In this document: piece by piece, positions 1-10,570 of the stretch
How positions within the stretch are numbered: position 1 is the first letter of the stretch
Layout of the letters: the number at the start of each line of letters is the position of its first letter
Origin: Cordylochernes scorpioides
Lineage: Eukaryota > Arthropoda > Arachnida > Pseudoscorpiones > Chernetidae
NCBI GenBank assembly: GCA_030710605.1
Contig: CP092864.1
Span: 138,645,160-138,709,159 of the forward strand
Length of the DNA stretch: 64,000 nt
Direction: 5' to 3'
Position numbers and translations under genes: made by a program
The notes under the pieces: model-generated
Told to the model about the DNA's origin: nothing
The model's input: only the letters and a program-made list of their open reading frames with translations
The model's database searches: none

Positions 1-182
1 TTACAAATGTGCCAGAGCTCCGTTTTGTTACTTGCACTCGCTGGTGGGTTTGGACTTTTGCAAGAATCGGGGGCCATTTGAGCATTTTTATTATCAGAAA
101 AAAAAGTGCCCAATGCGGGAATCGAAACCGGGTCGTAGCGGTCGAAAACCAACGGTTTAGACTATCCTTCCACCGACCCCCT
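1..182 (-). mobile_element. tRNA-derived SINE, cut by window edge
   Basis: Minus-strand copy of the main SINE family of this window. Read on the minus strand it has the tRNA-like head (starting GGGGGTCGGTGGAAGGAT), a B-box-like GGTTTCGATTCC that is one insertion away from the canonical GGTTCGATTCC, the spacer ending in an A-rich run, and the body segment rich in CAACCCACCAGCGAGTGC. The 3' body and tail lie beyond position 1. Other copies are at 9981, 14183, 15137, 25901, 46197 and 52368. Confidence 0.85.
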
Positions 183-209
183 AACTTAATTAGTGATGAT
201 AAAAAATGA

Positions 210-485
210 GTCACAAAACCAGTTTTGGCAAATATAGACAAAAGCTAACAACCTGTATTGATGTATAGGGGCGGCTTCATTTTGACAAGATCCTAAGAAG
301 GAGTTATGAAATAGGTCGAATTTACCAAACAAATGTTTAGTTGGTAAAGTGGCGTGGGCCCATTTTCTGGCAAAAAAATTACAGAAGAGAAAGGCATCTA
401 CTTATCGTGTAACTAAAAGTTGCTGATGGCTTGCGCCATCTATCGTAATAAATATCAAATAAGGGTTAAACTGTAATTATTCCAG
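210..485 (+). repeat. dispersed repeat, arm of a foldback family
   Basis: The segment contains two modules found elsewhere. One (210-300) matches the arms of the foldback at 36004-36216. The other (390-485, beginning AAAGGCATCTACTTATCG and containing GATGGCTTGCGCCATC) matches 1518-1625, 52050-52160 and the arms of the foldbacks at 47805 and 56290. No coding content. Confidence 0.6.
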
Positions 486-497
486 AAAACTAAGGGC

Positions 498-545
498 AAT
501 AAAGACTGATGACGGCCAACACTACCGAAACGCGTATGTGGTTAG
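498..545 (+). ncRNA. degenerate hammerhead ribozyme motif
   Basis: CUGAUGA (506-512), GAAA (527-530), the short AC..GU stem III and a GUA cleavage triplet (534-536) are present in hammerhead order. Stem II between them (513-526) cannot pair next to the core, and stem I is not formed. This is a decayed copy of the better motif at 27680. A hairpin with GTTTTTCTTG follows, as in the other copies. Confidence 0.4.
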
Positions 546-690
546 TTTTTCTTGTTAGTTCAAGAAAGGGTTATTTCTCGATAGAGATAGTAGAGAGAAC
601 CAATTAGCGACATTCATCAGTTGCACGATCTCTCTCTCATCAGGTTGACCTTTAATTATAGTTTCATCTAAACTAAGTGTGAACAGTCTG

Positions 691-735
691 CACAACGCTG
701 ACGAGGGCCAACGACCCGAGACGCGTTCGTGGTTG
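691..735 (+). ncRNA. hammerhead ribozyme motif, core mutated
   Basis: CUGACGA at 698-704, a GGG/CCC stem II (705-707 with 715-717), then GAGA (718-721) where the core needs GAAA, a short stem III and GUU (725-727). Stem I CAACG/CGUGG has one mismatch. The A14 to G change should abolish cleavage. Downstream 736-800 carries the same GGCTTTTCTTGATT hairpin and TTGGTTGGCCAAATATC as the copy at 27680. Confidence 0.5.
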
Positions 736-799
736 GCTTTTCTTGATTTTTTCAAGAGATTTGGTTGGCCAAATATCACGGAACAAGTTAAGTGTGAAC

Positions 800-1500
800 A
801 AAATTGCCTCTGTCTTCTTAAAAAAAAAAAAAAAAAAAACATACGACCGACGACATCAAATACTTTCTACTTAAGTTTTGTCCATCAATGTATATATGTC
901 TGTATCTTCCAAAGTCGGATAAAAAAGATTCCAAAAGATATTTATCCATTTACGAAATATCACTCTAACATTATAAATGTCAAAATAAACAATAAGAGAC
1001 GAATGTCTTTTAAGAAAAAAATTCTTATTATAAAATAACTTTAAAATAAACTTCGAAAATATATCAGCCACTTATAAAAATACGAAACGGGAACCGTTCT
1101 ACTCTTCCCCTAGCTAAGAAACAAAGGGCAATGTTTGAATGAAAAAAAAAGAATAATTTTGTTGGTAACTTTATTTCCGGAACAAAAGTTTCCGAATCAA
1201 ATATTTATATCTCCATGGTGTTTAAAAGGGTTGATATGGTAAAAACATTGTTTACATATTTCCAGGAATCGTTAGAGCTTCTTTCGAATCGTGTGTTACT
1301 AGTTCAACTTACATTATCGATATCGAGCTATAAAATCATATATATGATAATTTTATTTATTAAATATCATACTCAACTTAGCTGAACTTTGAAATTATCA
1401 CTAAAAATTACATTCAAAACGCTATTTTTCTTTTTAATAAACTCATAGACACTAATGGGCGTAAAAAAAGTAATACAAATGTGAAATTGTAATGGGATAA
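800..1500. other. AT-rich sequence, no gene seen
   Basis: There is a poly-A run near 821-839 and otherwise low-complexity AT-rich DNA. A TTAAGTTTTGTCCATCAATG stretch near 870 is a remnant of the Tc1-like MITE terminus seen in the arrays at 5978 and 28147. Short open frames on both strands are incidental. Confidence 0.6.
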
Positions 1501-1517
1501 GATGCATAAATTAATTT

Positions 1518-1700
1518 TAAAAAGGCATCTCCTTATCGTGAAACTGAAAGTCTGATGGCTTGCGCCATCTATCGGGAAGAATTTCAACTATTCGTTGATT
1601 TTTAATTATCCAATAATTGGGCAAATACCTATTCTTGATTAAACAAGAAAAACTAACCACGTACGTGTTTCGTGCTGTTGGCCCTCTTCAGCGTATAGTT
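1518..1700 (-). ncRNA. repeat with hammerhead ribozyme motif on the minus strand
   Basis: Positions 1518-1625 are the AAAGGCATCTCCTTATCG repeat module. On the minus strand, 1697-1655 carries a hammerhead core: CUGAAGA (1691-1685), a three-of-four-pair GGGC/GCAC stem II, GAAA (1671-1668), an AC..GU stem III, and GUA (1664-1662). Stem I (UACG/CGUG) pairs over four bases. All core positions are acceptable (position 7 is variable in the family). Stem II has one mismatch. It is the inverted partner of the motif at 506. Confidence 0.5.
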
Positions 1701-2234
1701 CAATCTGTACCTCAACGACCAAAAAAAAAATATATATATATATATATATGGCGTATCTCTATTACCTTATATATATGATATATATTCTTCAATATCTGAA
1801 AATATAGATGTAATAAATAGGATATTGGTTCACTTTATATGAGATTTTTCCAAACAATAAATCCGGCAACACGTTAGAATATTCATAGAATACCCGAGAG
1901 AAATCAATAATAATCTTTCTAACATCGCGAATAGAGAATGAATAAAAAAATCGAATTCCAGTAAATATAGATATAGAAAAAAAAGATATCAATCAGAATT
2001 TGGGAATGTGGAATTGGAAGGAGAGTAGATTGTATGTTTACTGTTTTGAGATTGCATGGATGTTTGCTTGAATGATAAATTTTTACCATTCTGTGTGTTG
2101 TATAGAATTATTTTAGTCTCTGTGGAAAGTTGGAAAATTTGATTTTATCGTTTTCCTCGTGGGAAATTCCTTTACGTATTCGAATATAGAGTTTAAATTT
2201 GTATCGACAAATAAAATAATAAATTGTAAAAGCA
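1701..2234. other. AT-rich sequence with TA microsatellite
   Basis: A (TA)n tract lies at about 1729-1750. The remainder is AT-rich and I see no gene or recognisable repeat in it. Confidence 0.6.
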
Positions 2235-2680
2235 ATCACTTACCGTTGTTGCATACTCCTCTTTGTTGCATATTCCTCCCTTTATTATATATTCTGTTTT
2301 TACATATTATTCGTTGTTGCTTATTCACACCATTGTTTCATATTCCCTGTTGTTGCATACTCCTCTTTGTTGCATATTCCTCCCTTTGTTATATATTCTG
2401 TTTTTACCTATTATTCGTTGTTGCTTATTCACACCATTGTTTCATATTCCCTGTTGTTGCATACTCCTCTTTGTTGCATATTCCTCCCTTTGTTACATAT
2501 TCGGTTTTTACATATTATTCGTTGTTACCTATTAATCGTTGTTGTTTATTCACACCATTGTTTCATATTACCTGTTGTTGCATACTCCTCTTTGTTGCAT
2601 ATTCCCCGTTGTTGCATATTCACCGTTGTTGCATACTTCCCGTTGTTGCATATATTCCCTCTTACATATTTCCTGTTGTT
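2235..2680. repeat. tandem array, 104-bp unit, about four copies
   Basis: The unit contains TTGTTGCATACTCCTCTTTG, recurring at about 2246, 2350 and 2454 and again, shortened, at 2575. The period is 104 bp. Because the strand is T-rich it stays open in several frames (up to 199 codons from 2159), but the peptide is itself repetitive (CCCILLFVAY-like) and is not a gene. Confidence 0.9.
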
Positions 2681-2974
2681 AAAAGTTGTTATTACTTGAG
2701 CTCAAGTTTTCGGGCCTTTGACAGGAGTAACGCACTAATAATTAATAAAAACTATTAAATAAACCTTTATCTCAGGAAATATCTTCAATTGTTATTTGCT
2801 TATCTTGATTTGTGAAGTAAATAAAGATGACATTTTTTATCTCTTTGGAAAATACGTTAATTTTTATAACCTATATTAATACAGGCATATATGGTATGGG
2901 TACTAAGAGCATTATCTCGTCGCACATGCGACGGAGAAAACATTCGAGTTTAGTTAAATACTAAACTCTCTTTT

Positions 2975-3120
2975 TTTAAAACACACTCAGGGACAAATTA
3001 AGGAAGTGAAAACTTAATGTCATAGGTCTTTTTTTTAAGGAGACAGAGGTTGTTTACACTTGGTTATCTCGCATACTTCAATAAAGGTCACAGTGTATCA
3101 ATTTTTGTCCGTGAGTGTAC
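2975..3120. mobile_element. Tc1-like MITE remnant
   Basis: It opens with ACACTCAGGGACAAATTAAG and closes with TTTTTGTCCGTGAGTGTA, which are inverted relatives of the TACACTCATGGACAAAAC terminus found in the arrays at 5978, 28147 and 36255. It is short, has no coding capacity and is non-autonomous. Confidence 0.55.
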
Positions 3121-3194
3121 ATCTTAAACATAACAACACGGATAATAGTAAATTTAACTTTAATATCAATACTTGGCTTCAAATTGGATATAAT

Positions 3195-3500
3195 ATTTGA
3201 TACAAAGCAATAACGCGTCATCTAATGATACAACGAATGAAGACATTAATACGTGAATATTTCTTTTCACAAATAAATCAAACTTCTACTGTCCTTACTG
3301 CGATGAAAAAATATATTGGGAGAGCTTGGTTCATCAGTAGTGAACCCTCCCTGCGGTTTCACCAATTTAATTTACGAGACCGCCTTTTTAGAGCTCTATC
3401 TAATACTGTATTGGACCATTCTGCCCTTATATGCTACACTGAATGGTAGAATCTTAGAAATGGTATTTAAGCAAACTATGAACATAAGCTTTTAGGACAG
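3195..3500. repeat. arm of the 'ATGGCGCGCTA' foldback family
   Basis: It contains CTTCTACTGTCCTTACTGCG, then on the minus strand the GAAAC and UGAUGA motifs found in all members of this family (see 31894-32466). Only one arm is clear here; a second partial copy starts near 3540. Confidence 0.55.
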
Positions 3501-3639
3501 TAGAATTACATTTAAATATTTGCATCTAGCAATGCTCTTCCGCAAACAATGAGGGCAAGTTAGGCATAAATTAATACAAACCAATAACACGCCATCTATA
3601 TACAACGAATGAAGACATTAATACAGACTGCAACACTTA

Positions 3640-4200
3640 GTAAGTGATTTCGCGCTAGAGTTTCAACGACCATTCGTAATCAGAATTGTTCCTTCCCATT
3701 GTAGGCCTATCGGACAAACTGTAACTGAAGTACGCATGAGTCACCTAGCGGCGCTGGTGGGCAGAGATAAACCAATCAGCGGGAGAATAAACCGGACACT
3801 ATTTATATGTTAATTAGATAGTAAAAGATATATGTTGGATTAAATAAAAGATTTATTTTCCAATATATGCATATGTGGTATAATAATAAGGTGGGGAAAG
3901 AGAAATAAGGACACCACAAGTTTGGAAGAGTTATCCCAGACAACCAGAGAGAGAGATGGGAGAGACCCGGGACCGGCCATAGCCGGGCGTCCATTCGTGT
4001 CGCACAGAATCCCCAACTGTCATAAAAGTCCCAAGGTGTTAACGGACGGGCCCCATTTGCCGCCCCTTGGAATGTCGCTGCTGTCTCAAGTGACCGGACT
4101 TTACATCCCGTCTCTCTCTGGGCTGGCTCTAGGTTTGCTTTATTATTCCTGGAAGAGTATATATTATGACACATATATATTTGCATATATCCAATATATA
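3640..4200. other. GC-richer unassigned segment
   Basis: About 250 bases (3920-4160) are markedly GC-richer than the surroundings and are open on both strands (127 codons minus, 95 codons plus). I see no recognisable domain and no convincing splice sites. It may be the UTR or LTR of an unidentified element. No function is assigned. Confidence 0.3.
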
Positions 4201-4261
4201 CCTTTTTAGTATCTAATGATTTAAGTATGGATTGCTCTATTTTCAGATCAAATATATGTTA

Positions 4262-4707
4262 ATACAAAGCAATAACACGCCATCTATATATAGAACATGT
4301 AACATTAAGATACGAATGTTGCTTTTACACATAAAACACACTTCTACTGTGTTTACTTCGATGAAAAATATATTGAGAGGGCTTGACTCATCAGTGGTGA
4401 AACCTCCAAGCAGTTTCGCCAATTTAATCTAATAGACCGCGCTTTTTAGAGCTCTAATACTGTATTGGATTATTCTGCTTATATATGCTACACTGAAGGG
4501 TGTAATCTCAGAAAAGTTATTTAAGAAAACTATGGATATAATATATAGGGAGGGCTTGGCTCATCAGTAGAAGATTAAACTGGCGAAACCGTTGGGAGGG
4601 TTTATTACTAATGAGCCAAGCCTCTCAATATATTTTTCATCGCAGTACGGATATAAGAAGTTTGTTGTATGTCTAAAAGAAGCATGCATGTCTTAATGTT
4701 TTCATTT
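4262..4707. repeat. foldback element, 'ATGGCGCGCTA' family
   Basis: Two arms of roughly 100-190 bases are inverted about a centre near 4510. The left arm has GCTTGACTCATCAGTGG, the right arm the inverse GGCGAAACCG...AATGAGCCAAGCC. It ends where the pogo-like MITE at 4710 begins. No coding content. Same family as 26765, 29031, 31894, 33278 and 49550. Confidence 0.75.
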
Positions 4708-4709
4708 TA

Positions 4710-4884
4710 CAGTAGAACCTCCATGAGAGGACACTAACGCTAGAGGACAACTCTCTATAGAGGACAGTTTTCATCACCAAAAATACCATTTTTACAATTT
4801 AGCAATTCTCCTGTAAGAAGACACCTCTTCATAAAGAACACTTTGGTTCTGCAACTAGGTGTCCTTTACAGAGAGGTTCTACTG
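4710..4884. mobile_element. pogo/Tigger-like MITE
   Basis: A 175-bp element with terminal inverted repeats starting CAGTAGAACCTC and ending GAGGTTCTACTG, flanked by TA on both sides (4708-4709 and 4885-4886). CAGT...ACTG termini with a TA duplication are typical of pogo-family non-autonomous elements. No ORF. Confidence 0.85.
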
Positions 4885-4889
4885 TAGTA

Positions 4890-5345
4890 AATATATTTGC
4901 ATATTGATATTAAAGTGTATGTTATAGTAGATATACGAGGGCCGGTGTTTACAGCGTGGGACATCTAGATGTGTAGATAGCAATGAGACACCAGTGTGGA
5001 GCCAGGTGAAGGAGGAAGTTTTACCCAGCATCATACACCGATCAATTCCCCGTGTGACAAATGACACGTCGCAATGATATAACGGCATCAATATTCCTCG
5101 ACGTTCCAGGGGATTCCCTGGACTTCTGGACTCCTGGATTAATGGATAGATAATCCCACGTGTTGATAGCGGCTATGGTAGAGGATTTAACAGCTGGCAG
5201 CGAGAGAAGTCTCCACAAGTTCATCCGGACTGTCTCTATACGTAAGCGATCGTTATATCTCCCGGTCTCTCAGAGGTTGGAGGCTTCGTTAGCGCTGAAG
5301 AAAGGATTCTGACTCTACTCCTGCGTTCTTTTGAACTTTGGATGC
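4890..5345 (+). other. unassigned segment with a short open frame
   Basis: From an ATG at 5175 in a good context (GCGGCTATGG) the plus strand is open for about 45 codons, and a possible splice donor (ATAC|GTAAGC) lies near 5240. The minus strand is also open here (60 and 70 codons). I recognise no domain. It could be an old exon, a UTR, or nothing. Confidence 0.2.
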
Positions 5346-5366
5346 AATAGTTGATCGACTTCTTTT

Positions 5367-5641
5367 CCTTCAATGCTTTCCTCTACTGAGGGTGGGCCAC
5401 ATGATCTCTCCATATCTCCCTCCTTCAATGCCTTCCTCTACTGAGGGTAGGCCACATGGTCTCTCCATATCTCTCTCCTTCAATGCCTTCCTCTACTGAG
5501 GGTGGGCCACATGGTCTCTCCATATCTCCCTCCTTCAATGCCTTCCTCTACTGAGGGTGGGCCACATGGTCTCTCCATATCTCCCTCCTTCAATGCCTTC
5601 CTCTACTGAGGGTGGAACACATGACCTCTCCATACTTCCCG
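5367..5641. repeat. tandem array, 55-bp unit, five copies
   Basis: The unit CCTTCAATGCCTTCCTCTAC + GAGGGTGGGCCACATGG recurs at about 5367, 5422, 5477, 5532 and 5587. It directly abuts, and seems to be derived from, the coding end of the non-LTR fragment on the minus strand at 5600-5775. Confidence 0.9.
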
Positions 5642-5775
5642 GTCCTCCTTAAACTCCTTGTAGATGTTTCCTTCATTCCATTGTTTTACTTCGTCTGTGT
5701 ATCCCCGTCGTCTCCTTCCCCTCGATCTCTTCCCTAGTAGCTTTTCCTCCAACACTGTCAGCAATGTGGTTGATC
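5600..5775 (-). pseudogene. non-LTR retrotransposon, C-terminal fragment of ORF2
   Basis: The minus strand encodes a basic tail, GKRSRGRRRRGYTDEVKQW, followed by a DREVW motif and a stop. This is the usual last ~50 residues of RTE/jockey-type polymerase proteins, after the RT domain. The rest of the protein is absent, so this is a 5'-truncated copy, the normal outcome of target-primed reverse transcription. Downstream of it (on its strand) lies the 55-bp tandem array. Confidence 0.55.
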
Positions 5776-5977
5776 GACAAGCAAGCTAGCTAAAAGAATA
5801 TCGATTATTATCACAAGCTGTTATCTTACTGGAAACTGCACACATGCAGACGTCTTGAGAACGCCCTTAGAATGAACGGTGGCTGATGCCATCACAGACT
5901 TAATCAACCTTTTTATAAACGTTTATATTCTTTATATCTTTTTTTTTGTCATCGCTTAAGGTTTTCCCTTATGTACA

Positions 5978-6365
5978 TACACTCATGGACAAAACTTTAA
6001 AAAGTTGTACCTTTTAGAATGTATATCGGGATTCAGACAATAACTCTGAAAGATACACTCATGGACAAAACTTAAGGAAGTTTTACTTTTTAGCATGTAT
6101 ATCGGGATTCAGACAATAACTCTGAAAGATACACTCTCATGGACAAAACTTAAGGAAGTTTTACCTTTCAGCATGTATATCGGGATTCAGACAATAACTC
6201 TGAAAGATACACTCATGGACAAAACTTAAGGAAGTTTTACCTTTCAGCATGTATATCGGGATTCAGACAATAACTCTGAAAGATACACTCATAGACAAAA
6301 CTTAAGGAAGTTTTACCTTTTATAATGTATATCAGGATTCAGATAATAACTCTGAAAGATATTAC
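5978..6365. repeat. tandem array, ~77-bp unit of a Tc1-like MITE terminus
   Basis: About five copies start with ACACTCATGGACAAAACTT at about 5979, 6055, 6132, 6209 and 6285. Each continues with a GTATATCGGGATTCAGACAA block. Arrays of the same unit are at 28147 and 36255, so the terminus itself has been amplified in tandem at three loci. Confidence 0.9.
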
Positions 6366-7036
6366 AGCGACCTTCATTGAAGATACAAGAGATAACCAAA
6401 TGTGAACAAAATTGTTTGTCTCTTTCTTCCAAAAAAAGACGAACGGCGACATTAAGAACTTCCCACTTCCTTAGGTTTTTTTACATGAATGTATTTACAA
6501 AAGAAATATCGCCATTTGCAGGTGAGAGCGTAAAAATTGTAAAATATTATTGTTTCAATTAAGGTTGTTAAAATCTTTAAACACATTTTTAAAAATATAT
6601 GATATACACAAAATCAATATATACGATAATGGTTCATTGAGTTTTTAATATAAACCTTGTTTAGAATGAACTTTTCGATGGAAAAAAAAAAACGAAAAGT
6701 AGAAAAAGGTTCACGATTTGACGCTTGAATAAGAGTTTTGTCTTCTTGCTCTGATAACTTATTTCGCCAACACCCCTACACTGGTTGGTGAAATTCTTGT
6801 CTTGAGGTTCGCCGTGTAGAGTCCTCCAAATTCTTCTGAAATATCGCTTTTGGAATGTACTAACATAATGTGGAGTGTGAATACTAATGAAAAAAAAACT
6901 TGTGTGGAAAGTCTTTGATATCGACGGTCGTCAGTTTTTTTTTTTTTTTTTTTTGTGATAGAGATGTTGTTCACACTTGGTTACTCGTGTGTCTTTAATA
7001 AAGGTCACTGTAATATCTTTCAGTGGTCGAAGTGTA
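6366..7036. mobile_element. MITE internal and end sequences
   Basis: The 6366-6560 part continues the element that began as the 77-bp array (compare 28600-28740) and ends with a decayed inverted terminus. Positions 6890-7020 contain another inverted copy of the internal part (GTTCACACTTGGTTACTCG and AATAAAGGTCACTG). There is no coding sequence. Confidence 0.5.
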
Positions 7037-7378
7037 CGAGGTGTGTTCAAAAAGTATCGCGACTTTTGAATTTTCGCGGGTTACGTATATTCGAATTTCG
7101 ATCTTTTTGTGGCTTTATGTTGGTACTCATCATGTCTCTCGCTTATGCCGACAAGCTCGGCCATTTTGAATGTTCACTTAATTGTTGACAGCTGCTTTGC
7201 TTGCAGGTGTTTTGGATCGTCTTCGATTTTTACCTATTAAAAAAAATGGAGTAAAGAACCTGTATCAAATTTAGTGTAAAAACGAAATTAAGTGCGCGGA
7301 TGCATTCCGAATGTTGACTGTGGCATACGGAGAAGCTACCTTGGACCGAAGCAACGTTTATCGATGGTACAAAATGTT
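7037..7378 (+). pseudogene. mariner 5' end and N-terminal transposase fragment
   Basis: It begins after a TA with the terminal repeat CGAGGTGTGTTCAAAAAG, the inverse of the terminus at 26745-26762. About 210 bases later a transposase N-terminus appears: an ATG followed two codons on by a stop, a frameshift, then the HTH region (ADAFRMLTVAYGEATLDRS, VYRWYKM). This is the usual first ~45 residues of a Mos1-like mariner transposase. The sequence runs into the assembly gap and does not resume after it. Confidence 0.85.
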
Positions 7379-7478
7379 NNNNNNNNNNNNNNNNNNNNNN
7401 NNNNNNNNNNNNNNNNNNNNNNNNNNNNNNNNNNNNNNNNNNNNNNNNNNNNNNNNNNNNNNNNNNNNNNNNNNNNNN
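7379..7478. other. assembly gap (100 N)
   Basis: Exactly 100 unknown bases, the conventional placeholder for a gap of unknown size. The mariner entering it from the left is not continued on the right, so real sequence is missing. Confidence 0.99.
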
Positions 7479-8855
7479 CGAAATATTTTCGTTTGTTTTA
7501 ATAATAAATGAATATAATAATCTTCTATATAGATAATACCGTAACAGAGTTTTCCATTGTAAAGTCCTGAGCTATCTCCTCCGAAGATTCTGAACTACAC
7601 ATAACGATCTATATACCAAAATTTTCGTTATTTTTTCCTTCATATGATAGGCCTGTTTTTATTTTCCTAATGTTAACAGTTATTTTTATTTTTTAATTTA
7701 ATCTATTTTACAATCGTAGATTTTTTGCATTTATCATCATCAATTGTTTTGTTTTGAAATGCGTTCTTTTGTCTTATTACTACAACCAATCGTGATGAAA
7801 CTTTGGGAAGATGTTTAGTATACTACCGGGATGGTTTCTGGCTAATTACTCTTTAGAAATAACCTTTCGTTGCATTTTTATTTACGATAAAACGTAGATT
7901 CACTCGCAATCAGCGCCCCCTCGCGGCAGACGTATGGCCTTAAATAGCCTCGCATGATCTTATTTGTAACGTCAAGCTTAGCCTATACGTTAGGTACGCA
8001 GCTTCGTACCCCCGCAACCTAGGTTCGAGGCTCAGCGTGGGTGTTTTTTTTTTTCATTTCTTTTATATTATTGTAGCAAATTATTAAAAAATATTATTTT
8101 ATTTAAAATGTAGGCTTTTAAAAATAAAAATTAACATACACAATTTTTTAATAATATTTGTAACAAACCTAGGTTCGAGGCTCAGCGTGGGTGTCTTTTT
8201 TTATTTTCGTTTCTTTTATATTATTGTAGAAAGGTCTGTTTTTACAGCATTATTATATTTTGATTGGTTTATTTTAAATATGTTTGTTATGAAGGCTCTA
8301 TGTAATACTATTTAGAGCACATTTTACATTTTAAACACCTAAGCCCCCCTCTTTTTAATATTGTAGCAAAGTATTAAAAGTATTATTTTATTTTAGATGT
8401 TTGCCATGAAACTTTGGGAAGTTGTTTAGTATACTATCAGGACGATTTCTGGCGAATTATTTTAGAATAATATTTTAACAATAATTATATCGAAATTAAG
8501 ACATAGTTATTATATTCTGTGTTTGTGCATATATTAATATTTAACAGAAAATGTTAGAACGTTCTATTAGAATATCTCGAAAACAAAAAACAATACATAT
8601 AAACGAGTTCACTGACATTTATTAATGCAGTGATTATAATCAATGATTACAATGAAGGGCTATATTATCGATATATATAAAAAATTTCTTTCAAATTTTA
8701 ACGTAACGTTCCATTCTCAATCCCGTAGGGCTTTAGATCGGCTAAAACATTTTTATCTTTATAAGTGAATATTAACTTTACTGTACTGAATAGTTTAGTA
8801 TAATGTTAATTTAACATATTACAATTTAGCCACAGCAACGCGTGGCCGGGTTCGC
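7479..8855. other. AT-rich sequence with internal duplications, ending in a Helitron-like terminus
   Basis: A segment beginning ATGAAACTTTGGGAAG is present at 7797 and again at 8407. A CCTAGGTTCGAGGCTCAGCG block (with a B-box-like GGTTCGAGGC) is present at about 8018 and 8168, each followed by a T-run. At 8828-8855 a CCAC..GTGG hairpin and GGGTTCGCTAT|T resemble a Helitron 3' end. No gene. Confidence 0.45.
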
Positions 8856-9199
8856 TATTTATAATATATATTTCTGATTCATTTGATTATGATTATAATT
8901 TGTAAGTACTTTGTTATAGTTTTTCATTTAAATAGAGCTCAATTTTTGTGTATGTTTTCTATTTGCAGTATCTTTCCTAATGTCTTTGGCAACGTTTTTT
9001 TTTCTCATAAATAGGCTGAGGTTATATTATTTTTCGAATTGTAGATTGAATTATTACTTTTATTCTATAATAATTATCTTTTATAAGTGTTTGTTATAGT
9101 TTTTCATTTGAATTTAGCACAATTTTTGTATCTGGTTATCTTTTTTGGCATCTTTTCATCTCTCTTTGGCATCTTTTTTTTTCTCATTAATAAGACCTA

Positions 9200-9313
9200 A
9201 TCCAAATAATTTAATAGTGTGTGACGTTTCAGCAACAGCATCAGACAAAAGAATAAATGAACTAAAGAATAAAATCTCATTTTTTCTTTTGTCTGATGAT
9301 GGTGACATTTGGA
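9200..9313. repeat. small foldback with hammerhead-like motif
   Basis: The inverted arms GACCTAATCCAAAT and ATTTGGATTAGGTC, plus an inner ACAAAAGAATAAATGA pair, close on each other. On the minus strand the left arm reads CUGAUGC, a short loop, then GAAAC and GUC. This has hammerhead order but a changed last core base. Confidence 0.45.
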
Positions 9314-9768
9314 TTAGGTCTTATTTATTTTTATTAATTTGTTATAGTTTTTCATTTGAATTTAGCTCCATTTTTGTGTATTATTTAATAAATGAACTAA
9401 AGAATAAAATCTCATTTATTCTTTTGTCTGATTTTTGTGTCTGATTTTCTTTTTTACAGTATCTTTCATAATGCCTGATTTGATTACTTGATCTGTTATA
9501 GTTTTTCATTTAAATTTAGCTCCATTTTTGTGTCTGTCGTTTTTTTTTTTCTTCTCATAAATAGGCTGATGCTGTATTTGTGTACTCAATTGTTGCTTTT
9601 TGTGTCTGGTTTCTTTTTTGCAGTATTTTTTTTGGAATCCTTTTTTTTTTCATCAATTGTTTCCTCACATGCTTGGAATTTTCTTTTTATGCCTGTCCTG
9701 GCTTTCAGTTTTATAGTTTTCCTCTGCTTGGTTCTTATTTTACCTTTTTTTTTTCAGCGTCTTCTGTC

Positions 9769-9933
9769 ATGCCTCGAAAAGGCCGTGGAAGACTCACTCC
9801 CCTAACAGCTAGGCGTGCTAATATGACTCGCCGCAGACACAAAACCCCAATTGCTATTTCTCTTGTTTACTTTTTTACTAATGCCTATAATTTTTCACCT
9901 GAAAGATTTTTTATTTTATTTGTTATTCAATAA
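9769..9933 (+). CDS. short basic ORF at the start of a possible Helitron protein
   Basis: An ATG at 9769 opens a 54-codon frame starting MPRKGRGRLTPLTARRAN, followed by another arginine-rich stretch and a stop at 9931-9933. Just upstream is a polypyrimidine tract ending in CAG, like a splice acceptor. Short basic N-termini of this kind (MPRK..R) occur at the start of Helitron helicase proteins, and it sits inside a Helitron-like region. That is only an analogy: nothing after residue ~35 is recognisable and the frame ends early. Confidence 0.3.
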   Translation: MPRKGRGRLTPLTARRANMTRRRHKTPIAISLVYFFTNAYNFSPERFFILFVIQ

Positions 9934-9980
9934 ATTATTATCACTTATTTTTGGTCTTCTTTTTACTTACTTATTTTACT

Positions 9981-10290
9981 GGGGGTTGGTGGAAGGATGG
10001 TGTAAGCCGTTGGTTTTCGACCGCTACGACCCGGGTTCGATTCCCGCATTGGGCACTTTTTTCTGAAAAAAAAAAAAATGCTCCAATGGCTTCCGATTCT
10101 TGCAAAAGTCCAACCCCACCAGCAAGCGCAAGTAATCAAACGGGGCTCTGGCACATTTGTAAATGCAAAGTCGAACTGCTTTTCACATGTTTAGACATGT
10201 GGTGTACTTACAGTTAAAGCAGTCGCCTACTCTACCCACCATGATTATCAAGGCCTGTACCACGTGTACTAGGGATAAGCAAAAAAAAAA
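9981..10290 (+). mobile_element. tRNA-derived SINE, full length
   Basis: It starts GGGGGTTGGTGGAAGGATGG and has a canonical B-box GGTTCGATTCC. It continues with an A-run, the CAACCCCACCAGCAAGCG body, ACATGTGGTGTACTTACAG, and ends GGGATAAGC plus poly-A. Flanking TATTTTACT occurs just before the start and just after the poly-A, a 9-base target-site duplication. Pol III transcription and LINE-mediated insertion are expected from this structure. Confidence 0.9.
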
Positions 10291-10429
10291 TATATTTTAC
10301 TCATTGATCTATACATACAATTATTTGCATACAATTATTTACATACAAATATATGCATACAATTATATACATACACTTTTCTACATTTTTGCACTCTGCA
10401 GTCTAATATGTTGTTAATAATAGGGGTTT

Positions 10430-10570
10430 TAGACAAATATCAACTGTTGAAATTTGATTTTCCAAAATAGTTGAATTATCGAAAGTGTCGAATTAGTTTG
10501 TCATATGATAGGCCGTAGGTCGAGACATCCAAAAATGGTCGAATTATCGTGTGTTGAATTAATTAGATTA
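10430..10570. mobile_element. MITE-like remnant (10430 and 11575)
   Basis: Segments with repeated TCGAATTATCGA-type words occur here and at 11575-11700, both including an ATATGATA..C.GTAGGTC..GACA core. They resemble decayed pogo-like MITEs (TCGAATTAT near the ends) but clean terminal repeats and TA duplications are not defined. Confidence 0.4.

Noticed and set aside
2159-2758. 199-codon open frame
   Set aside because: It is a translation of the 104-bp tandem array and repeats itself every ~35 residues.
3803-4209. 127-codon minus and 95-codon plus frames
   Set aside because: Both strands are open over the same GC-rich segment and neither shows a domain.
7379-7478. 66- and 69-codon frames across the gap
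   Set aside because: They are made of unknown bases.
8018-8040. B-box-like GGTTCGAGGC, candidate tRNA
   Set aside because: No cloverleaf can be built around it; it is part of a duplicated repeat.
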